Part shown: piece after piece, positions 7,002 through 13,050 of the stretch
How positions within the stretch are numbered: position 1 is the stretch's first letter
How the letters are laid out: each line of letters opens with the position of its first letter
NCBI GenBank assembly: GCA_002320455.1
Contig: DCKU01000140.1
Coordinates: 1-13,050 of the forward strand
Length of the DNA stretch: 13,050 nucleotides
Source of the DNA: Salinisphaera sp. UBA1666
GTDB lineage: Bacteria; Pseudomonadota; Gammaproteobacteria; Nevskiales; Salinisphaeraceae
Direction: 5' to 3'
Made by a program: the position numbers and the translations under genes
Notes under the pieces: generated by a model
The model's input: the letters and a program-made list of their open reading frames with translations, nothing else
Database searches by the model: none
What the model was told of the DNA's origin: nothing

Positions 7002-7039
7002 GTATGATCAAATGCAAGAACATGTCTCAGGAACACGTT

Positions 7040-7207
7040 ATGAAGAAATGGCAGTGCATCGTCTGCGGCTTTGAATACGACGAAGCAGAAGGCATGCCCG
7101 ACGAAGGCATCGAAGCCGGGACCAAGTGGGATGACATCCCCGACGACTGGACCTGCCCGGATTGCGGCGCGCCCAAGGACGACTTCGAAATGATGGAAGT
7201 CGAATAA
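7040..7207 (+). CDS. rubA: Rubredoxin, electron donor to AlkB
   Basis: A 55-residue one-iron electron carrier that shuttles electrons from rubredoxin reductase to alkane hydroxylase. The Fe(Cys)4 site is complete: C6-IV-C9-G and C39-PD-C42-G. Aromatic core residues Trp4, Tyr13, Trp30 and Trp37 are in place, as is the GTKWDDIPDDW signature. The second Cys loop reads CPDCGAPKDDFE without the Arg-Arg insertion of AlkG1-type rubredoxins, so it belongs with the AlkG2 type, which can support AlkB. In-frame ATGs at 7004 and 7022 exist. The ATG at 7040 is chosen because AGGAA lies six bases upstream and MKKWQC is the usual N-terminus. It lies 131 bases after alkB and 103 before the reductase. Confidence 0.96.
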   Translation: MKKWQCIVCGFEYDEAEGMPDEGIEAGTKWDDIPDDWTCPDCGAPKDDFEMMEVE

Positions 7208-7228
7208 GCGATCCGCTCGCCGGCCCCG

Positions 7229-7283
7229 GCTGCCCCTTGGCGGGCCCGGGGTCACTACGCCGGGGCAGCGGTCACACGCTGCC
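7229..7283 (+). promoter_or_regulatory. Mutually exclusive RNA hairpins before rubredoxin reductase
   Basis: GCTGCCCC (7229-7236) can pair with GGGGCAGC (7262-7269), closing a long GC-rich loop. The latter arm can instead pair downstream: GGCAGCG (7264-7270) with CGCTGCC (7277-7283) around a 6-base loop. The two foldings exclude each other. No T run follows, so if functional it would affect RNA stability or ribosome access rather than intrinsic termination. This rests on base pairing only. Confidence 0.35.
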
Positions 7284-7310
7284 CTATCGATTGTCGATTA
7301 ACGAGACATC

Positions 7311-8468
7311 ATGGATCCGATCATCATCATCGGCACCGGTCTGGCCGGCTACAGCGTGGCCCGAGAGCTGCGTAAGCACGACAAGGAAAAACCTGTCGTA
7401 ATGATCACGCGCGACGACGGCGCGAGCTACTACAAGCCCGATATCTCCGAGGCCAAGACGAAAGACAAGCACCCCTCGGATCTGGTCCAGAAAACGGCTG
7501 CGGAAATGGCCGAAATGCTGGACGTCACGGTGCGCACCCACGAGCAGGTCGACACGATCCAGCCCGAAGCCCACCAGATTCAGTTGGGCGAAGAAACGCT
7601 CACCTACGACAAGCTGGTGCTGGCCTGGGGCGCGGATACCATCACCCTCAATCTGGGCGGTGATGCAGCCGAAGACGTACATAAAATCAACGGCCTGCAG
7701 GAATACCGGACGTTTCGTGACAACCTGGACGCCGATGCCGAAGTGGCGATTCTGGGCGCCGGGCTCATCGGCTGCGAATTTGCCAACGATCTGATCCAGT
7801 CCGGGCACAAGGTCAGCGTGGCCGACCCGTCCCAGTGGCCGCTGGCGCAGCTGGTGCCCGAGGACGCCGGCAAGGCGGTCAAGAAAGCGCTGGCCGAGGC
7901 CGGTGTGGAATGGCATCTGGGTCACGCGGCCACGGGCGTCATGCACGGCGACAACGGCCGTTACCAAGTAGAGCTGGACAACGACGACACGATCGAGGCC
8001 GATATCGTGCTGTCGGCCGTCGGCCTGAAAGCCGGCATTACGCTGGCAGAAAAAGCCGGGCTGGCGGTCGACAAGGGCATCAAGGTGGATCGCACGCTGC
8101 GTACCTCCGATGCCGATATCTATGCGCTTGGCGACTGTGCCGAGGTCGACGGGATCTGGCGCCCGTATGTGGCACCGCTCATGCAGTGCGCGCGTACGCT
8201 GGGCAAGACGCTGGCCGGCGGCGAGAACGACGAGCCGGGCCAGGTGAGCTACCCGACCCTGCCGATCATGGTCAAAACCCATCTCTGCCCGGTCATTGCC
8301 TATCCGCCGGCCGAGCGACACGGCCAGTGGCAGGTCGAGGCCGACGGCCTGGATATCGAAGCCCGCTACGTCAACGACGAGGGCGAGCTGCTGGGGTTTG
8401 TGCTCACCGGTGAGGCCACCAAGAAACGCAAGGACTATCTCAAGGACGCACCGCCGATCATGTCGTGA
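7311..8468 (+). CDS. rubB: Rubredoxin-NAD(+) reductase (FAD-dependent)
   Basis: Transfers electrons from NAD(P)H via FAD to rubredoxin for the alkane hydroxylase. The 385-residue protein has the two-dinucleotide-fold layout of the family: FAD-binding IIIIGTGLAG near the start (Gly8, 10, 13), a second nucleotide fold with ILGAGLIGCEF (147-157), and the FAD-ribityl motif DIYALGDCAE (269-278). A C-terminal domain of about 80 residues (from SYPTLPIMVKT) is typical of Alcanivorax/Acinetobacter RubB and Pseudomonas AlkT-like reductases. Lack of CxxC rules out thioredoxin reductase; similar FAD-dependent reductases of nitrite or ferredoxin systems are less likely beside rubredoxin. The ATG is fixed by an in-frame TAA four codons upstream. 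Its Shine-Dalgarno sequence is weak (CGAGA), so translation may be modest. A strong terminator follows 50 bases after the stop. Confidence 0.94.
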   Translation: MDPIIIIGTGLAGYSVARELRKHDKEKPVVMITRDDGASYYKPDISEAKTKDKHPSDLVQKTAAEMAEMLDVTVRTHEQVDTIQPEAHQIQLGEETLTYDKLVLAWGADTITLNLGGDAAEDVHKINGLQEYRTFRDNLDADAEVAILGAGLIGCEFANDLIQSGHKVSVADPSQWPLAQLVPEDAGKAVKKALAEAGVEWHLGHAATGVMHGDNGRYQVELDNDDTIEADIVLSAVGLKAGITLAEKAGLAVDKGIKVDRTLRTSDADIYALGDCAEVDGIWRPYVAPLMQCARTLGKTLAGGENDEPGQVSYPTLPIMVKTHLCPVIAYPPAERHGQWQVEADGLDIEARYVNDEGELLGFVLTGEATKKRKDYLKDAPPIMS

Positions 8469-8484
8469 TCGCCGGTTGCGTGAT

Positions 8485-8552
8485 CCGGGCCAAGCTAGGC
8501 CCGGGCTGACACGCCAGAGCCCGCGTAGGCTGTCGTCCTACGCGGGCTTTTT
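8485..8552 (+). terminator. Tandem hairpins ending the rubredoxin reductase transcript
   Basis: The first hairpin is CCGGGCC (8485-8491) with GGCCCGG (8498-8504). The second is a canonical intrinsic terminator: AGCCCGCGTAGG (8518-8529) pairs perfectly with CCTACGCGGGCT (8537-8548) across a 7-base loop, followed by TTTTT (8548-8552). There is no T run on the opposite strand, so it acts rightward. Its right arm contains the stop codon of the convergent flavoprotein gene. Confidence 0.9.
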
Positions 8553-9677
8553 CGTGTCGCCTTCGGCGCGGGCCAACGCGGCCAGCCGCTCGCCGGCCCA
8601 GCGTGCCCCCTTGATGTTGCCGGCCATGGGGCCCAGCTGCAGGCTGGCCGGGCGGCCCGTAACATGCAGGCCCGACGCCAATTGCAGGTCGCTGTCGATG
8701 AGCGCATGACCGTAGCCGTCGGTCTGGCCGCCGGTGGCCTCCAGAGCCTGGCCGAGCAGGGACGAAGGGGCCGGCTCGGCAGCAAACCCGGTCGCCAGAA
8801 TCACCCGCGGGGCGTCCAGCACCCGGCCGTCGGCCAGGTGGAGCTCGCTGCGGCGATAAGCCACCGGCGTGGCCTGTATCCAGTCGATATCACCGGCGGC
8901 CAGCGCGGCCGTGATCTGGCTGTGGATATCCGGCGGCAGTGTACCAGGCCGACGTGCCGCGGCCAGCAGGGCGGTGCGTTCGTTAACGCCGGCGGCCAGA
9001 AACGGGCGCATGCCCAGCGGTCCGGCATAGCGGGGCTCGGAGTCGAAATCCGCCGGCTCGGGCGCCCGGCGGGTCAGCCAGGCCACGCGGTGGCCTTCGT
9101 CGCGGGCCCGCAGCGCCAGTTGGGCCCCGGTGATGCCCCCGCCCACCACGATAGTGGGCTGTTTCGGCTTGCCCAGCTTGAATTCGCGGTCGAAGACATG
9201 TTCACAGGCAGCCAGCCCCGGGGGCCGATAAACCGCGCCCGGACCGCTGGCCAGCACCACATGGCAGGCGGCCAGGCGCTGACCGTCGGCCAGCTGCACC
9301 TGCCAGCGTTTGCCGTCACGAGTCAGCTGCTCGGCCTGCTGTCTGATGTGCTCAAGGCAGGCCAGCTCGGCCTCGGCCAGGGCATTGAACAGCGCCAGCG
9401 ACGGGCGCCGGTAGTAGCCCAGCGTGTGCCGCCGGTCGTAGCCGCCCGCCGCGATGAAATCGTGCAGGCTGCGGCGGTGTCGCCCCAGGTGATGGGCGTT
9501 GGAGGAGCGCAGAAACGTCATGCCGGTGGCCGCAGCGCGCCGTCGCCAGGCCTGCATGGGGGCTTCCGGGTCGACCAGGGTAATCGACAGACTCGGATCA
9601 GCCGCGGCCAGCGCGCTGCCGATGAAACGACCCTGCGGACCGGCGCCGATGATCAGCCAGTCGTGCGGGCGGGCCAT
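8538..9677 (-). CDS. FAD/NAD(P)-binding oxidoreductase, specificity unknown
   Basis: A 379-residue flavoprotein I cannot assign to a named enzyme. It opens with a FAD-binding Rossmann motif, IIGAGPQGRFIG (9-20). A second nucleotide-binding motif, IVVGGGITGAQLALRA, follows at 176-191. ILATGF (293-298) resembles the ATG(Y/F) motif of flavin monooxygenases and ornithine/lysine N-hydroxylases. The C-terminus (HVTGRPASLQLGPMAGNIKGARWAGERL) closes the FAD fold. Length and layout fit a small flavin-dependent monooxygenase or an uncharacterised FAD/NAD(P) family; no siderophore or substrate gene is nearby. It starts two bases after the sixA stop, so the two are translationally linked. Its stop codon lies inside the terminator stem of the convergent reductase gene. 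Confidence 0.85.
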   Translation of the reverse strand: MARPHDWLIIGAGPQGRFIGSALAAADPSLSITLVDPEAPMQAWRRRAAATGMTFLRSSNAHHLGRHRRSLHDFIAAGGYDRRHTLGYYRRPSLALFNALAEAELACLEHIRQQAEQLTRDGKRWQVQLADGQRLAACHVVLASGPGAVYRPPGLAACEHVFDREFKLGKPKQPTIVVGGGITGAQLALRARDEGHRVAWLTRRAPEPADFDSEPRYAGPLGMRPFLAAGVNERTALLAAARRPGTLPPDIHSQITAALAAGDIDWIQATPVAYRRSELHLADGRVLDAPRVILATGFAAEPAPSSLLGQALEATGGQTDGYGHALIDSDLQLASGLHVTGRPASLQLGPMAGNIKGARWAGERLAALARAEGDTKKPA

Positions 9678-9679
9678 GC

Positions 9680-10189
9680 CTAGCCCATCTGGCGCAGCTG
9701 CGCGCCGGTAACCAGCCAGCGCAGCGTGCCGGTGCCGCCCTCGGGCGCGCCGGGAAATTCCAGGAGAGCCGCACCGGCGCGCTTGAACGCCAGCAGCCGG
9801 TCACGCTTGCGGGTCAGGCTCCACGAGACCCAGGTGGCCAGGTCCGGCTCATGGCCCACCAGCACCACGCGGCGCTCGCCAAAATGGGTATGCAGCCAGC
9901 CGTCCAGGGCGCTCATATCCACCGGCGGGGCCAGCACGTCGGCTTGGTCGACCGGCGCATCGTCGAGATAGGGCGCGATGAGGGCAGCCGTCTGGCGCGC
10001 GCGCAGCAGCGGACTGGTGAGGATATCGTCGACCGGCATATCCGCCAGCAGCGCCCGCAGGCCCATCGCGGCCGCCCGCGTGGCCCGCTCGCCGTGGGCG
10101 GTCAGCGGGCGCTCGGCGTCAGACAGGCCCATGCCGTGGGCGGTGGCTGCGTCGAGCGCTATGCCGTGGCGAATCACAATAATGTCCAT
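9680..10189 (-). CDS. sixA: Phosphohistidine phosphatase SixA
   Basis: A histidine-phosphatase-superfamily protein of 169 residues, the usual SixA size, expected to remove phosphate from His residues of phosphorelay or phosphotransferase proteins in the cytoplasm. The N-terminal RHG (residues 7-9) carries the phospho-acceptor His8. Other superfamily sites are SPLLRARQTA (59-68) with a phosphate-binding Arg and VGHEPDL (111-117) with the second catalytic His113. The short length and lack of inserted lid fit SixA rather than phosphoglycerate mutase. The ATG at 10189 places RHG at the expected distance; the Shine-Dalgarno sequence is poor. No histidine kinase or PTS protein is in the window, so the target is unknown. 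It is the first gene of a two-gene operon. Confidence 0.88.
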   Translation of the reverse strand: MDIIVIRHGIALDAATAHGMGLSDAERPLTAHGERATRAAAMGLRALLADMPVDDILTSPLLRARQTAALIAPYLDDAPVDQADVLAPPVDMSALDGWLHTHFGERRVVLVGHEPDLATWVSWSLTRKRDRLLAFKRAGAALLEFPGAPEGGTGTLRWLVTGAQLRQMG

Positions 10190-10500
10190 GCCGGCGATTG
10201 TGGCGTGTTCGACGCCTCGCGGCTACTCCGCAAGCGCCCTGGGCACGAGCTCGGGCGCGCGCTGTGCTGCCGTGCTATCGAGGTGATCATCGTTTTAGGA
10301 ATTTTTCATCGTCGGCGCCTGTCGACCGGCCAAGGCCAGAGAAAGCCTTGTCCAGACAGGCGGCAACCCGATTCAGGCGGTGCCAAGAGCGCCGACCGGC
10401 CACGGCCACGAGATATCGCCCCAGACACAACACCTGTGTCGTCGGCGGCCAAGCCCGCCAGCCGGGCCGGGCCGTCGCAAAGCCTTTATTGATGCGCGGC
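10190..10500. other. Intergenic stretch without a recognised gene
   Basis: Between the sixA start and the nrdA control region. Small open frames here overlap each other, lack a Shine-Dalgarno sequence and have Arg/Pro/Ala-rich low-information translations, so none is called. It includes an AT-rich patch (about 10283-10312) that could hold the sixA promoter, and a small inverted repeat, GACACA/TGTGTC (10424-10440). No tRNA or other RNA gene was recognised. Confidence 0.5.
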
Positions 10501-10507
10501 GCTGGGG

Positions 10508-10529
10508 TTATCCACCGGCGTTATCCACA
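10508..10529 (+). promoter_or_regulatory. Two DnaA boxes upstream of nrdA
   Basis: TTATCCACC (10508-10516, 8 of 9) and TTATCCACA (10521-10529, 9 of 9) match the DnaA box TTATNCACA in the same orientation, 13 bases apart. E. coli nrdAB is known to be controlled by DnaA at paired upstream boxes, so a link between replication initiation and dNTP supply is the likely role. Confidence 0.75.
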
Positions 10530-10574
10530 ATGTTGTGCACTGCGAGATTTAGCGCAAAGCACAACATGTAGTAA
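10523..10574 (+). promoter_or_regulatory. Candidate NrdR boxes upstream of nrdA
   Basis: GCACAACATGTAGTAA (10559-10574) fits the NrdR box acaCwAtATaTwGtgt at all strongly conserved positions. A weaker, oppositely oriented copy lies at 10523-10538. The two share a perfect 9-bp inverted repeat, ATGTTGTGC (10530-10538) and GCACAACAT (10559-10567). The centre-to-centre distance, about 36 bp, is longer than the usual 30-32 bp, which is a reason for caution about the upstream box. Confidence 0.55.
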
Positions 10575-10583
10575 TCAATGCGA

Positions 10584-10624
10584 TAAAATAGGGGCGTTGA
10601 CCACAGCATCTAGTAGGGTATTGT
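10584..10624 (+). promoter_or_regulatory. Candidate nrdA promoters
   Basis: TAAAAT (10584-10589) matches the -10 hexamer at 5 of 6 and lies just after the good NrdR box, so a bound repressor would cover the -35 region. A second possibility is TTGACC (10597-10602) with TATTGT (10619-10624) at a 16-base spacing. Either gives a leader of about 90-130 bases. This leader contains a GC stem (GCCCG/CGGGC, 10636-10648). Confidence 0.45.
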
Positions 10625-10722
10625 TTGCGCAGAAAGCCCGATGCGGGCCTTAAAAAGCGCCGGCCGGGCAAGGTCTACAGCGCTAGGCACACGGGGCGCC
10701 ACTCATCGTCACGGGAGCAGAC

Positions 10723-13050
10723 ATGGCAGACACACAGGTATCCGAGCGCGCGGAACACGTTTCGCACACCAGCGGCGAGCCGAGTCAGGGCGCGTCCCTG
10801 GCGGCCACGCAGCCGGGCTCGCACAAGGTCATCCGTCGTAACGGCAAGGTCACGCCCTTTGATGCCTCCAAGATCGAGCTGGCCGTCACCAAGGCCTTCA
10901 TCGACGTGGAAGGCCAGCAGGGGGCGGCCTCCTCGCGCATCCGCCAGACCGTGAAGAACATCACCGAGCAGGTGGTTCAGGGCGTCACCCGCAGCCTGCC
11001 GGGCGGCGGCGCTGTGCATATCGAAGACATCCAGGACTACGTCGAGCTGGCGCTCATGCGCTCGGGCGAGCACAAGGTGGCCCGCTCCTACGTGCTCTAC
11101 CGTGAAGAGCGTGCCCACGAGCGCGCAGCCAAGACCGCCGAAGGCGGCCAGGACGTTGCCGCAGCCCCGGCCAGTGATATCCAGGTCAGCTTCAAGAACG
11201 GCACCACGGCCGAGCTGGATCGTGACCGTCTGCAGCGCGTGATCGCCGAGGCCTGTGAAGGCATCGACGGCGTGAACGCACAGACCGTGTTCGACGACAC
11301 GCTGAAAAACGCCTACGACGGCATCACCGAAGACGAGCTGTCCACCGCTCTCATCCTGTCGGCCCGTCAGCGCCTGGAAGCCGAGCCCAACTACGGCGCC
11401 ACGGCCGCGCGTCTGCTCATGGACAAGCTCCGCCATGAAGCGCTGACGTTTTTGGCCGACGGTCAGGTGGAGTACGCCACGCACGCCGAGATGCGCGAGC
11501 AGTACGCCACCTACTTCGCCAACTATATCCATCGCGCGGTGCACCACGAGCTGCTGGACCCGCGTCTGGCCGAGTACGACCTCGAGCAGCTGGGTAACGC
11601 CCTGATCGCCGATCGCGATCTGGAGTTCACCTATCTGGGCCTGCAGACGCTCTACGATCGTTACTTCATCCATCACGAGGCCACCCGCTTCGAGCTGCCG
11701 CAGGCGTTCTACATGCGCGTGGCCATGGGCCTGGCGATCAACGAGATCGAGCGCGAAGAAAAAGCCATCGAGTTCTACAAGCTGCTCTCCTCGTTCGATT
11801 TCATGAGCAGCACGCCCACGCTGTTCAACTCGGGCACGCTGCGCCCGCAGCTCTCGAGCTGTTATCTGACCTCGGTCGATGACGATCTGCACGGCATCTA
11901 CGAGGCGGTGCAGGACAACGCGCTGCTGTCCAAATTCGCCGGCGGTCTGGGCAACGACTGGACGCCGGTACGCGCCATGGGCGCCCATATCAAGGGCACC
12001 AACGGCAAGAGCCAGGGCGTGGTGCCGTTCCTGAAGGTCGTCAACGACACGGCCGTGGCCGTGAACCAGGGCGGCAAGCGCAAGGGCGCGGTCTGTGCCT
12101 ATCTCGAGTCCTGGCACAAGGACATCGAGGAATTTCTCGACCTGCGCAAGAACACCGGCGACGATCGTCGGCGCTGCCACGACATGAACACCGCGAACTG
12201 GATCCCGGATCTGTTCGTCAAGCGTGTCCTGAACGACGAGCCCTGGACCCTGTTTTCGCCCAACGACGTGCCCGAGCTGCACGATCTGACCGGGCGTGCC
12301 TTCCAGGAAGCCTACGAGGCCTACGAGCGCAAGGCTGAGCGCGGCGAGATCACGAACTACAAGACCATCCAGGCCGTCACTCTGTGGCGCAAGATGCTGT
12401 CCATGCTGTTCGAGACGGGCCATCCGTGGTTCACGTTCAAGGACCCGTGCAACCTGCGCAGCCCGCAGCAGCACAAGGGCGTCGTGCACAGCTCCAACCT
12501 GTGCACCGAGATCACGCTCAACACCGAGCCGGGCAAGGAGATCGCGGTCTGCAATCTGGGGTCGATCAACCTGCCGCAGCATATCGAGAACGGTGTCCTT
12601 AACACCGACAAGCTGCAGGCCACGATCAACACTGCCATGCGCATGCTCGATAACGTCATCGAGTACAACTATTACAGCGTGAAGACCGCGCGAGACTCCA
12701 ACCTGCGTCATCGCCCCGTAGGCATGGGCCTTATGGGCTTCCAGGACGCCCTCTACAAGCTGAAACTGCCCTACGAATCCGACCAGGCCGTCGAGTTTGC
12801 CGATCGCTCCATGGAGCAGATCAGCTACTACGCCATCCAGGCCTCGACCAATCTGGCCGAAGAGCGCGGCGCCTACAGCACGTTCCAGGGCAGCCTCTGG
12901 GATCAAGGCGTTCTGCCGATCGATTCCATCAAGCTGCTGCGTGAAAACCGCGGCGCGGAATATCTCGAGCAGGACGAGAGCCAGACGCTGGATTGGGAAA
13001 CCCTGCGGGCCCGCGTCAAATCCGTGGGCATGCGCAACTCCAACTGCATG
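10723..13050 (+). CDS. nrdA: Ribonucleoside-diphosphate reductase alpha subunit, class I, partial at right edge
   Basis: Catalytic subunit that reduces ribonucleoside diphosphates to deoxy forms with a radical from the beta subunit (NrdB, outside the window). 776 codons are open to the edge; Pseudomonas-type NrdA of about 950 residues suggests some 170-180 are missing, including the C-terminal Cys pair and radical-path Tyr residues. The N-terminus has two ATP-cones: residues about 35-122 (HKVIRRNGKVTPFD) and about 153-245 (DIQVSFKNGTTAELD), the second more divergent. The catalytic barrel shows redox Cys380 in QLSSCYLTSVDDD, then Asn592, Cys594 and Glu596 in SSNLCTEI (E. coli N437/C439/E441) and the partner Cys610 in AVCNLGSINL. 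The ATG has GGGAG five bases upstream. DnaA and NrdR sites lie in its promoter region. Confidence 0.97.
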   Translation, partial: MADTQVSERAEHVSHTSGEPSQGASLAATQPGSHKVIRRNGKVTPFDASKIELAVTKAFIDVEGQQGAASSRIRQTVKNITEQVVQGVTRSLPGGGAVHIEDIQDYVELALMRSGEHKVARSYVLYREERAHERAAKTAEGGQDVAAAPASDIQVSFKNGTTAELDRDRLQRVIAEACEGIDGVNAQTVFDDTLKNAYDGITEDELSTALILSARQRLEAEPNYGATAARLLMDKLRHEALTFLADGQVEYATHAEMREQYATYFANYIHRAVHHELLDPRLAEYDLEQLGNALIADRDLEFTYLGLQTLYDRYFIHHEATRFELPQAFYMRVAMGLAINEIEREEKAIEFYKLLSSFDFMSSTPTLFNSGTLRPQLSSCYLTSVDDDLHGIYEAVQDNALLSKFAGGLGNDWTPVRAMGAHIKGTNGKSQGVVPFLKVVNDTAVAVNQGGKRKGAVCAYLESWHKDIEEFLDLRKNTGDDRRRCHDMNTANWIPDLFVKRVLNDEPWTLFSPNDVPELHDLTGRAFQEAYEAYERKAERGEITNYKTIQAVTLWRKMLSMLFETGHPWFTFKDPCNLRSPQQHKGVVHSSNLCTEITLNTEPGKEIAVCNLGSINLPQHIENGVLNTDKLQATINTAMRMLDNVIEYNYYSVKTARDSNLRHRPVGMGLMGFQDALYKLKLPYESDQAVEFADRSMEQISYYAIQASTNLAEERGAYSTFQGSLWDQGVLPIDSIKLLRENRGAEYLEQDESQTLDWETLRARVKSVGMRNSNCM

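Noticed and set aside
7004..7039. Longer rubredoxin starting at the ATG at 7004 or 7022
   Set aside because: These add 6-12 residues not typical of rubredoxins and have weaker ribosome sites. The ATG at 7040 has AGGAA at a good distance.
7284..8321. 345-codon minus-strand frame opposite the rubredoxin reductase
   Set aside because: The plus strand holds the reductase with FAD and NAD motifs, and the antisense frame crosses its start with no Shine-Dalgarno sequence or family motifs.
8664..9683. 339-codon plus-strand frame opposite the flavoprotein
   Set aside because: Shadow of the minus-strand gene, which has two clear nucleotide-binding motifs. The plus translation is Gln/Gly/Arg-rich.
10198..10653. 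151-codon plus-strand frame between sixA and nrdA
   Set aside because: It runs through the DnaA and NrdR sites and the candidate nrdA promoter, its translation is Arg/Ala/Pro-rich, and it has no convincing ribosome site.
10675..12906. 743-codon open frame on the minus strand opposite nrdA
   Set aside because: The plus strand encodes an unmistakable NrdA through the same bases. The antisense frame is a by-product of high-GC codon use and its translation lacks domain motifs.
1..13050. CRISPR arrays, insertion sequences, tRNA or rRNA genes
   Set aside because: No spaced direct-repeat series, transposase motif, cloverleaf or rRNA stretch was recognised on reading both strands by eye.

Overview
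The window is GC-rich, gene-dense chromosomal DNA. It looks like a gammaproteobacterium with an aerobic, hydrocarbon-degrading life style. Evidence for this is the complete AlkB/rubredoxin/rubredoxin reductase set, a PrpB close to the enterobacterial/pseudomonad type, SixA, and a class I NrdA with two ATP-cones as in Pseudomonas. The high GC content and gene mix would suit a marine or halophilic genus such as Salinisphaera or a relative, but that assignment is a guess. No insertion sequence, phage gene, CRISPR array, tRNA or rRNA was seen.

Layout. Bases 36-740 (-) hold rpe, divergent from purC at 862-1743 (+). After purC comes a convergent gap with a perfect hairpin. A leftward block follows, read right to left: a TetR-type regulator (4930-5586), a class-3-like aldehyde dehydrogenase (3352-4833), prpB (2457-3329) and a membrane-anchored ankyrin-like protein (1798-2445). 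The last three are tightly spaced and are probably one transcript. Divergent from the regulator is alkB (5727-6908, +), then rubredoxin (7040-7207, +) and rubredoxin reductase (7311-8468, +), ending in a strong terminator. Convergent to it is a two-gene leftward operon of sixA (9680-10189) and a FAD/NAD(P)-binding protein (8538-9677). A gene-free stretch of about 530 bases (10190-10722) carries the regulatory region of nrdA, which starts at 10723 and runs off the right edge.

How the genes work together. The centre of the window (about 3.35-8.5 kb) is an alkane-oxidation locus. AlkB hydroxylates terminal alkyl carbons using electrons passed NAD(P)H -> reductase -> rubredoxin -> AlkB. The aldehyde dehydrogenase can oxidise the fatty aldehyde formed after an alcohol dehydrogenase step, whose gene is not in the window. 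The TetR-type protein, with an 18-bp inverted repeat in the divergent promoter region, is the likely regulator. PrpB in the aldehyde dehydrogenase transcript suggests coupling to propionyl-CoA disposal, which odd-chain alkanes would require.

The flanking genes are housekeeping: pentose phosphate pathway, purine synthesis and deoxynucleotide supply. I see no convincing undescribed multi-gene system. The items most worth a second look are the regulatory architecture (TetR operator, terminator between alkB and rubredoxin, alternative hairpins before the reductase, overlapping DnaA/NrdR sites at nrdA), the prpB linkage and the ankyrin-like orphan.
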